Shown here: positions 58,693-64,000 of the stretch, piece by piece
How the letters are laid out: the number at the start of each line of letters is the position of its first letter
Position numbering within the stretch: the stretch's first letter is position 1
Assembly (NCBI GenBank): GCA_013359265.1
Contig: JABWCD010000011.1
Location: 186,001-250,000, forward strand
Reading direction: 5' to 3'
Origin: Candidatus Hydrogenedentota bacterium
GTDB lineage: Bacteria; Hydrogenedentota; Hydrogenedentia; Hydrogenedentales; SLHB01
Length of the DNA: 64,000 bases
Made by a program: the position numbers and the translations under genes
Notes under the pieces: generated by a model
Database searches by the model: none
Told to the model about the DNA's origin: nothing
What the model saw: only the letters and a program-made list of their open reading frames with translations

Positions 58693-60827
58693 TGCGCGCG
58701 CTGCGACCCATAGTTGGCTGCGTCATCGCCGCGTGCATCGCGCACGCCCAGGCGGACGACGCAACCAAACCGGACCTCATGTACATCAAGCCCAGCGCGT
58801 GGCGTCCGCCGTTCGGGTTGGATAAGCCGGGCGCGCCGTCTGTCGTTCGGGCGGTCGTGCCCGATGTGCCGGTGGATTCCGCGTTTGCCGTCGAGGCCTT
58901 TGTCAACAACGACAGCATTGCGTCCGTTCCGTTGGATTCGAACGCGTTGATGAAAGGCGCAGTCGAGGTTTCTCTGCCGGCGCACGCGAACAAGGCGGTG
59001 CTTGTCGAGGAGAAGAACGGGAAACGCGCGGCGATCGCGATTGCCGCGATCGAGCGGGCGGAAATCGAGGTGGAAGGCGTAGCGGAACCGGCCGCCAATG
59101 CGCGAACAAACCCGATCGATCTGGGTGCGATACTGCCACCGAAGGGATGGCTCGTGCTTGGTCCGAATTCCGGCGCGGTCGTGCGCGTTGCCGCGAGTTG
59201 GAATGGCGATGGCGAGCAGACCTATACGGTGCGCGCGTGGTATTCGCACGCGACGGAAGTGTTGGGCGAGGGCACGCTGAAATCGTCGCGCGGGGACCGG
59301 GAAACGGTAAAGCCGATCCGTCCGTTCAATCACACGGATGCGCCGGGGCCGTGGGAAACGCACATCGCGCTGGCGCCGCCGCCGATGAACAAAGACCGGA
59401 GTGTGTTGCATGTAACGCTGGTGGACAGCGCCGGCGCGCAGCAATGGTCGAAAGACATTCCGGTAATGCTGATCGCCGAGCCGCCGCAACTACCGCACTT
59501 CGGTGCAATGAGACTGAAGCTGCGGTATGACCAGCCGATTTCGGTGCTCGATCTGAATACGAACGCGCTGTCGACGATTCCATATGACGAAGGTTGGGAT
59601 GCAGCGCTCGACGACGTAGTCGTGGCGCTGCCGGGCGGTGGGCGTTTCGTATTTTGGCGCGGGGCGAGTTATGTGCCGTTTTGGGCAAGCGCGCAGGGCA
59701 CGGGATTGAGTTACGAATGGGCAGAGACAGGACCTTTGCCCGGCGGCTTTGTCGACTGTGTCGAACCGTTGATGGACAAGGAACTGCGGTATAGCCGCGT
59801 GGAGATTGTCGAATCGACACCGGCGCGCGTGCATGTGCGATGGACATATCAAAGCACGGATTTTGTCTACAACGTGTGGGGCGATGCCGCGCAGGAGGAT
59901 TTCTATTTCTATCCTGACGGCTACGGCATGCGCGTGCTCGCGTTGAAGAGCGCACTGGATTCGAAATACGAGCTGAGCGAGTTCATCGTCATTGCGCCGC
60001 AAGATGCGTATCCGCTCGAGTTTTTGCCGGTGGGTACGACGATAGAGACGATAGACCTCGACGGGAATGAAGGCGGCGTCGTATTTCCGAAATCGCCGAA
60101 CGCATCCGCCGACCCGCAGCCCGTATCGCCGCCACTGGTGTATCGAGCTCCGCTGCACGCAGCCGACGCGAACACGGCGGTTTATTTCAATCCGCGCGAC
60201 GCTTTCAAGCCGGAGGAGTTGACGCACTTCGCACCGTTTTTCGAAGGCGTCGAAATGGCGACGCCCGCGTACTGGGGGAGTCACTGGCCGTTGTCGCGCG
60301 GCAAGACAACGGGCGGGGCGATCGACAACCGGATTGCACTCAGTCCGTCGCACAACAGCCTCATGTCGTGGGCGATGAAACAGCCCGCGCCGTTGTCAGA
60401 AATGCGAGGCGAGATGATCGACGCGCTGGGCACATCGCGCGCGATGCGCGTGCAAACCTGGGCGTGGCTAATCGCCTATACGGACGCAAACGACAGCGAT
60501 GTACTCAATATGGCCCGCAGCTACGCGCAACCGCCAAACATCACCGGCGTTAAGGGTGCGCGCCTCGATGTGGAGTCGTACAGTGAAGCGCGCCGCGCGT
60601 TGCGCTTGACCGTCGAGGATCGCGAGATCTCGTTTCAATTGGCACCACGGACGGTGTGCGTCAATCCCGTATTCGAACTGTCGAATGCGCCTGGCGAAAT
60701 TCTGCGCGTATCCGTGGGCGCATTGGCGGTCAACGCAACCGACATGGCATGGGACGGCCGTGTACTGTGGTTGAATACTACGCTTCACGATCCGGCAACT
60801 GTGCGGATTACGTTCGCGGGGAAATAG
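58689..60827 (+). CDS. Large exported protein of unknown function
   Basis: A 712-residue protein that I do not recognise. It has a signal peptide (PIVGCVIAACIAHAQA), an immunoglobulin-like beta region (about 45-260: VPVDSAFAVEAFVNNDSIAS, GDGEQTYTVRAWYSHATEVL), then a galactose-mutarotase- or glycosidase-like beta-sandwich region (about 270-480: GGRFVFWRGASYVPFWASAQ, WTYQSTDFVYNVWGDAAQED). The C-terminal part is mixed (about 500-712). The alternation of WxP/WRG motifs hints at carbohydrate binding. Start 58689 overlaps the MFS stop by 4 nt; the same frame is open far upstream, but within the MFS gene. Possibly a periplasmic partner of the transporter. No lipobox. Confidence 0.78.
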   Translation: MMRALRPIVGCVIAACIAHAQADDATKPDLMYIKPSAWRPPFGLDKPGAPSVVRAVVPDVPVDSAFAVEAFVNNDSIASVPLDSNALMKGAVEVSLPAHANKAVLVEEKNGKRAAIAIAAIERAEIEVEGVAEPAANARTNPIDLGAILPPKGWLVLGPNSGAVVRVAASWNGDGEQTYTVRAWYSHATEVLGEGTLKSSRGDRETVKPIRPFNHTDAPGPWETHIALAPPPMNKDRSVLHVTLVDSAGAQQWSKDIPVMLIAEPPQLPHFGAMRLKLRYDQPISVLDLNTNALSTIPYDEGWDAALDDVVVALPGGGRFVFWRGASYVPFWASAQGTGLSYEWAETGPLPGGFVDCVEPLMDKELRYSRVEIVESTPARVHVRWTYQSTDFVYNVWGDAAQEDFYFYPDGYGMRVLALKSALDSKYELSEFIVIAPQDAYPLEFLPVGTTIETIDLDGNEGGVVFPKSPNASADPQPVSPPLVYRAPLHAADANTAVYFNPRDAFKPEELTHFAPFFEGVEMATPAYWGSHWPLSRGKTTGGAIDNRIALSPSHNSLMSWAMKQPAPLSEMRGEMIDALGTSRAMRVQTWAWLIAYTDANDSDVLNMARSYAQPPNITGVKGARLDVESYSEARRALRLTVEDREISFQLAPRTVCVNPVFELSNAPGEILRVSVGALAVNATDMAWDGRVLWLNTTLHDPATVRITFAGK

Positions 60828-60948
60828 CGTTCGTACAATCGGCCGCCGAGACCCATCAAAAATACGTGCACGAGTGCTCCTGAATCTGAGCTTCACCCCA
60901 AATCAGTGCACAGTGCAATGGACGTGCGTTCGTGCTCGTGCTCCTGCT

Positions 60949-61200
60949 TCGAAGGCCACTGGCGGCCTGAATGCTGGGGCCGCTACATCGCCAACCTCCC
61001 AAGACCCGGCGCGGACGGATCCATACAAATACCCAGTGAACCCGGCCTCGGCGTACAAATCGATTGGGGTATCATCGCGCGCTTTGGCAAGCGCATCTAC
61101 CACGGCACCCAAGTCAGTGTATCCCGCTTCGTACTATTCGAGCGCGGCATGAAAAACGCCCTGTATCTTAAGAAGAAACGCCAGGAAAAATCTCGCCCAG
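60949..61200 (+). pseudogene. C-terminal remnant of an enolase-superfamily (mandelate racemase-like) gene
   Basis: The frame reads EGHWRPECWGRYIANLPRPG, then ADGSIQIPSEPGLGVQIDWG and IIARFGKRIYHGTQVSV. The Leu-Pro-x-Pro, Asp-Gly-x-Ile-x-Ile-Pro and Pro-Gly-Leu-Gly-Val-x-Ile-Asp pattern is the C-terminal capping segment of mandelate racemase/muconate lactonising enzymes. Only this tail (about 80 residues) is present; the catalytic barrel is missing and a low-complexity repeat sits exactly at the 5' break. There is no start codon context of its own. I conclude it is a truncated relic, not a small gene; the family name is from motif memory. Confidence 0.5.
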
Positions 61201-61341
61201 CAACACCGAGCGGAGTTTGCACCGCGAAAGGCGCCATTCTAGTTCGGATTTCTCTCACGCACACATGGTCTATCCGCCAACTTTATCGACCTTTTCGCAG
61301 AAGTTCAGTGACCGGAGTGCTCAAGCGATAATCAGGTAAAC

Positions 61342-61386
61342 CGCCCGACAGACCCGTCATACCCGATAGACCCGATACACCCGATT
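61342..61386. repeat. ACCCGATA-type tandem repeat
   Basis: CCCGACAGACCCGTCATACC, then CGATAGACCCGATACACCCG. Four degenerate units of about 9-10 bp, similar in style to the GACCTATAC elements elsewhere in the window. Confidence 0.4.
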
Positions 61387-61651
61387 GCTGCTCTGCGATA
61401 CCCGTTCCCGTCTGACCCTTTGGTTGCAGCTAGGCCGCGCAGTGCTGCCCGTGTCCCAGTGGTCGCTTCTCTTTCTGTAACCTTTGCTTATTTTCGTGAC
61501 AGTTTCTTCCAGATCGCCAATAGCATTGATGACCATTGCCCCTGCGGCTATCCTGCAACACCCTTATTGCGTTTTTTCCGACCCACGTGTACTATAAAGC
61601 CGTTACGTCTGCTCGGGGCTGAGTAGCTGTACACGAGAGAGTCCATTCTCA

Positions 61652-62938
61652 ATGATCAACGTCGCGAATCCACTACGCTCAGTTGTATGGTTCGTGGTGG
61701 TTGTCGCCGCCATGAAATCCCAATTAGCTCTTGCCGAGGAATTCACCGCTCAGTTCTCCGAACCGGGGCTACAATCGAGCGTCAATGTGCTCATTACTAC
61801 CGAGCCTACCTTCGTCATCACTGGCGTCCCGATAAATAGCCAAACCGTCTGGGAAATATCGCATCGCGAGGTATCCTTATGCGGCGATATCGAGTGCACG
61901 ACCACGGTTATCGACTATACCGAGACGGACGAATCCGGGGCCTCCGCGACACCCCCCAGTCTTTCGCAAGTCATCGTACTGGGCCCGCGGACGTACACAG
62001 CGTCGATAACTACGCAAGATCGACCGGAGCCGGTGGAATTCTTGTGGCACATTACTGGTGCATATCCCGACCCCGCGGCTGGCTTGGTTGCCGTCGAGCC
62101 TCTTGAGCCGAGCACTGGCGAGTCCCTGGTCCTGCACGCAAACCTTCGGAACGAGGGACATCTCCCTACCGATACTGCCCCCCAGCAACAACGCCTCGAC
62201 TATTTTCTTAATGATGAGCTTATCGGTTCGATGCAGTATGACGACCTGGCTGCCGGCGAGTATAGGCAGAACCTTATCCCGTTAGGAACAATCACAGAGC
62301 CCGGTACCTACACCGTGCGCACGCGTGTTGATGCGGCCAATCTCATAGACATGCTCTATCCTTTCATCGGCGATCTGCTCCCCCTGACTATTGAGAACAA
62401 CGAGAATTCGTATACCTTCTCCGTGCACGGCCCCGACTGGCTAAAGGTGCCCGATATTATAGGGAAATACGTGCACGCCACGCCTCTACTTGATCCCCCA
62501 TTCAAAGTGGTCGAAATCCGGCGAAGTGGCGACGCTGGACCATATTATCCCAGGGTTGGCGAGCTAACCCCCGCGGCCAACTCCTGGGTCGCGCCAACGG
62601 ACACCGAAATCTTAGTGGCGGCAGGGAGTAAGTCGCTGTGCAACGCTGCTGTTGTATCCCCCTATCGTCATGAGAAGTGGGCCCGCGGCTCGACACAAAC
62701 CATCCGCTGGCAAAGTGAGTCGCTCGAAAATTGCCATTGCGATCTCGTGCAAATCTCCCTCTGGAAAAATGACGAATGGGTCCGCTTGGTTGCCAATGCA
62801 ATTCCAAACGACGGAGAATACGTCTGGAAGATTAAAAAAAAGAAATTTCAAAAGGGCAACTACCAGATTCGGATCGACAGCGAGAACGACCCCGTCTCGT
62901 ATATCGTCCAGAGTTTTTCGATCACGCGCGGCAATTGA
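61652..62938 (+). CDS. Secreted protein with CARDB-like and KRE9/GPI-like C-terminal domain
   Basis: A 428-residue exported protein with signal peptide SVVWFVVVVAAMKSQLALA. A beta-rich first domain follows (about 30-135). A CARDB-like domain covers residues about 140-255 (AVEPLEPSTGESLVLHANLR, GTITEPGTYTVRTRVDAANL). The last about 90 residues form a KRE9/KNH-like domain (PF10342 pattern): WARGSTQTIRWQSESLENCH, VQISLWKNDEWVRLVANAIP, NDGEYVWKI then QIRIDSENDPVSYIVQSFSI. Such domains appear in cell-surface glycan-binding proteins. GC is lower than in neighbouring genes, and Lys-rich KIKKKKFQKG near the end is unusual. No operon partner. Probably an adhesin or envelope protein. Confidence 0.75.
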   Translation: MINVANPLRSVVWFVVVVAAMKSQLALAEEFTAQFSEPGLQSSVNVLITTEPTFVITGVPINSQTVWEISHREVSLCGDIECTTTVIDYTETDESGASATPPSLSQVIVLGPRTYTASITTQDRPEPVEFLWHITGAYPDPAAGLVAVEPLEPSTGESLVLHANLRNEGHLPTDTAPQQQRLDYFLNDELIGSMQYDDLAAGEYRQNLIPLGTITEPGTYTVRTRVDAANLIDMLYPFIGDLLPLTIENNENSYTFSVHGPDWLKVPDIIGKYVHATPLLDPPFKVVEIRRSGDAGPYYPRVGELTPAANSWVAPTDTEILVAAGSKSLCNAAVVSPYRHEKWARGSTQTIRWQSESLENCHCDLVQISLWKNDEWVRLVANAIPNDGEYVWKIKKKKFQKGNYQIRIDSENDPVSYIVQSFSITRGN

Positions 62939-63246
62939 GACAGAATACTTGTCGTCAAGGAATTCAGAGGCAAATTCAGGGCAAACGAATTCAGCACTAA
63001 TTCATTAATTCAGGGACATCCATGACTAGAGCCGTTCAAGAACGCGTGTACCGCATTTCGTGCTCCTGCTTCGTCATTGGTAATCGATTATCGAGGTTCG
63101 AGTGACAAGCTACAAGTACAATGACGAGACATGGGCACAAGCACGAGAATCCAATCACTTGCCGCTTGAAAATTATGGTTCTCAAAACGATGCGCGCTGG
63201 GCCTCTTGCGAAACCCAGCGCGCGAACAACGCAGCCCGAATCGAGC
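62939..63246. repeat. Intergenic region with AATTCAG repeats and a GAGCAC-type inverted repeat
   Basis: Between 62961 and 63013 the heptamer AATTCAG occurs four times (62961-62967, 62973-62979, 62988-62994, 63007-63013), plus one AATTCAT at 62999-63005. From 63057 to 63149 lies another GAGCAC-type element with two imperfect inverted arms: TTCGTGCTCCTGCTTCGTCA and CAATGACGAGACATGGGCAC then AAGCACGAGAA. The rplL terminator lies at 63183-63223. No gene is supported. Confidence 0.65.
63183..63223 (-). terminator. Terminator hairpin downstream of rplL
   Basis: GCGCGCTGGG (63192-63201) pairs perfectly with CCCAGCGCGC (63214-63223). On the minus strand the stem is followed by ATCGTTTTGAG, a short U-run. 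It lies 24 nt after the rplL stop, in the position expected for the end of a rplJ-rplL transcript. Confidence 0.75.
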
Positions 63247-63645
<399 letters not shown>

Positions 63646-63685
63646 GGAACCAAATCTCCCTTACGTAGAGTAATGCGCGGGCCAA

Positions 63686-64000
63686 CTAGGCCGCGGCGGC
63701 TTCTTCTTTCTTCTTGCGAATCTGATCGAGCACATTGACCAGACCGTTGGGTACGGCGTTGATCGCGCTGACCGCATTGCGGATCGGCGCCTGAATCGTA
63801 CCGATGATTTGCGCCAGCAATACCTCGCGGGGAGGCAGACTGGCCAGCGCTTCGAGCTGAGACTTCGTGATGACCTTGCCATCGAGAATGCCGCCGAGCA
63901 TTTCGACCTGCGGCGCATCCTTGGCGAAGTCCTTCAGAATCTTCGACGGCGCCACAGGGTCGTTCGAAAATGCCCACGCGGTCGGCCCGTCCATGAACTT
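63686..64000 (-). CDS. rplJ: 50S ribosomal protein L10, C-terminal part (start outside window)
   Basis: The reverse frame is open to the window edge and gives about the last 104 residues of L10: WAFSNDPVAPSKILKDFAKD, QVEMLGGILDGKVITKSQLE, ALASLPPREVLLAQIIGTIQ and a C-terminal stalk-binding helix ending RKKKEEAAAA. The gene precedes rplL, as expected. The N-terminal RNA-binding domain lies beyond base 64000. L10 anchors the L7/L12 stalk to the 50S subunit and usually represses its own operon. Confidence 0.95.
   Translation of the reverse strand, partial: KFMDGPTAWAFSNDPVAPSKILKDFAKDAPQVEMLGGILDGKVITKSQLEALASLPPREVLLAQIIGTIQAPIRNAVSAINAVPNGLVNVLDQIRKKKEEAAAA

Larger units (their letters stand above)
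60828..61651. other. Gene-poor region with repeats and an enolase-family remnant
   Basis: This 824-bp stretch has no intact gene. It holds a GTGCTCGTGCTCCTGCTTCG repeat (60927-60950), the C-terminal remnant of an enolase-superfamily gene (about 60949-61200), a short array of ACCCGATA units (61342-61386) and an AT-richer part with TATAAA near 61593 that may be the promoter of the gene at 61652. Confidence 0.6.

Overview
The window reads as a high-GC (roughly 60% or more by eye) chromosomal segment from an uncultured, free-living Gram-negative bacterium. The gene mix suggests a relative of the PVC/Planctomycetes or Candidatus Hydrogenedentota. It includes a Planctomycete-type cytochrome c lipoprotein, Tat-exported Gfo/Idh/MocA oxidoreductases, a DUF2961/GH172 glycosidase, a dockerin-bearing secreted carboxypeptidase, a PhoPQ-activated (PqaA) family protein, a VIT/vWA protein, and many low-complexity intergenic repeats. 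The taxonomic call is inference. No rRNA, tRNA, CRISPR array or intact insertion sequence was seen. The only clearly universal genes are rpsA, and rplL with the 3' part of rplJ at the right edge.

Layout. 1-4.5 kb: a minus-strand heavy-metal RND efflux operon (Cys-rich small protein, TolC-like CzcC, CzcB adaptor with repeated Cys/His motifs, CzcA cut by the left edge). 4.6-12.6 kb: an MBL-fold hydrolase, secreted unknowns, an EEP phosphodiesterase, an alpha/beta hydrolase and a Tat-exported oxidoreductase. 12.6-15.9 kb: a small accessory island with a TIGR02574-like/ParE-like toxin-antitoxin pair whose toxin begins at ACG, an AT-rich DUF2971 gene, a gene remnant, an orphan antitoxin-like gene and several intergenic repeats. 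15.9-36.6 kb: ordinary metabolism and envelope genes. These are VIT/vWA, RlpA, BlaI, GH172, aconitase, M14 peptidase, a nitrilase-GNAT-methyltransferase operon, ArsC, PqaA, YceI, pntAA-pntAB-pntB, photolyase and a second Gfo/Idh/MocA protein. 36.8-48 kb: a large SBBP-type propeller protein, TerC, ribosomal protein S1, acetolactate synthase, a methyltransferase, a propeller/toroid protein and a REP-like tandem repeat. 48-61 kb: FKBP isomerase, M48 protease, a cytochrome lipoprotein, an esterase, then a tightly overlapping three-gene cassette, followed by TPR, MFS and unknown proteins. 61-64 kb: an enolase-superfamily remnant, a secreted adhesin-like protein and rplL/rplJ.

The most interesting locus is 51945-55590. 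A kinase-like protein with intact D-x4-N and second Asp motifs overlaps (ATGA) a class III aminotransferase homologue that has lost its PLP-binding lysine (His instead). That gene in turn overlaps (ATGA) a second class III homologue that keeps the lysine. The arrangement suggests a kinase plus a heteromeric PLP enzyme (aminotransferase or phospho-lyase), with one catalytic and one non-catalytic subunit. The second notable feature is a family of at least seven intergenic, GAGCAC/GATTAC-rich imperfect repeats scattered through the window, several arranged as inverted repeats.
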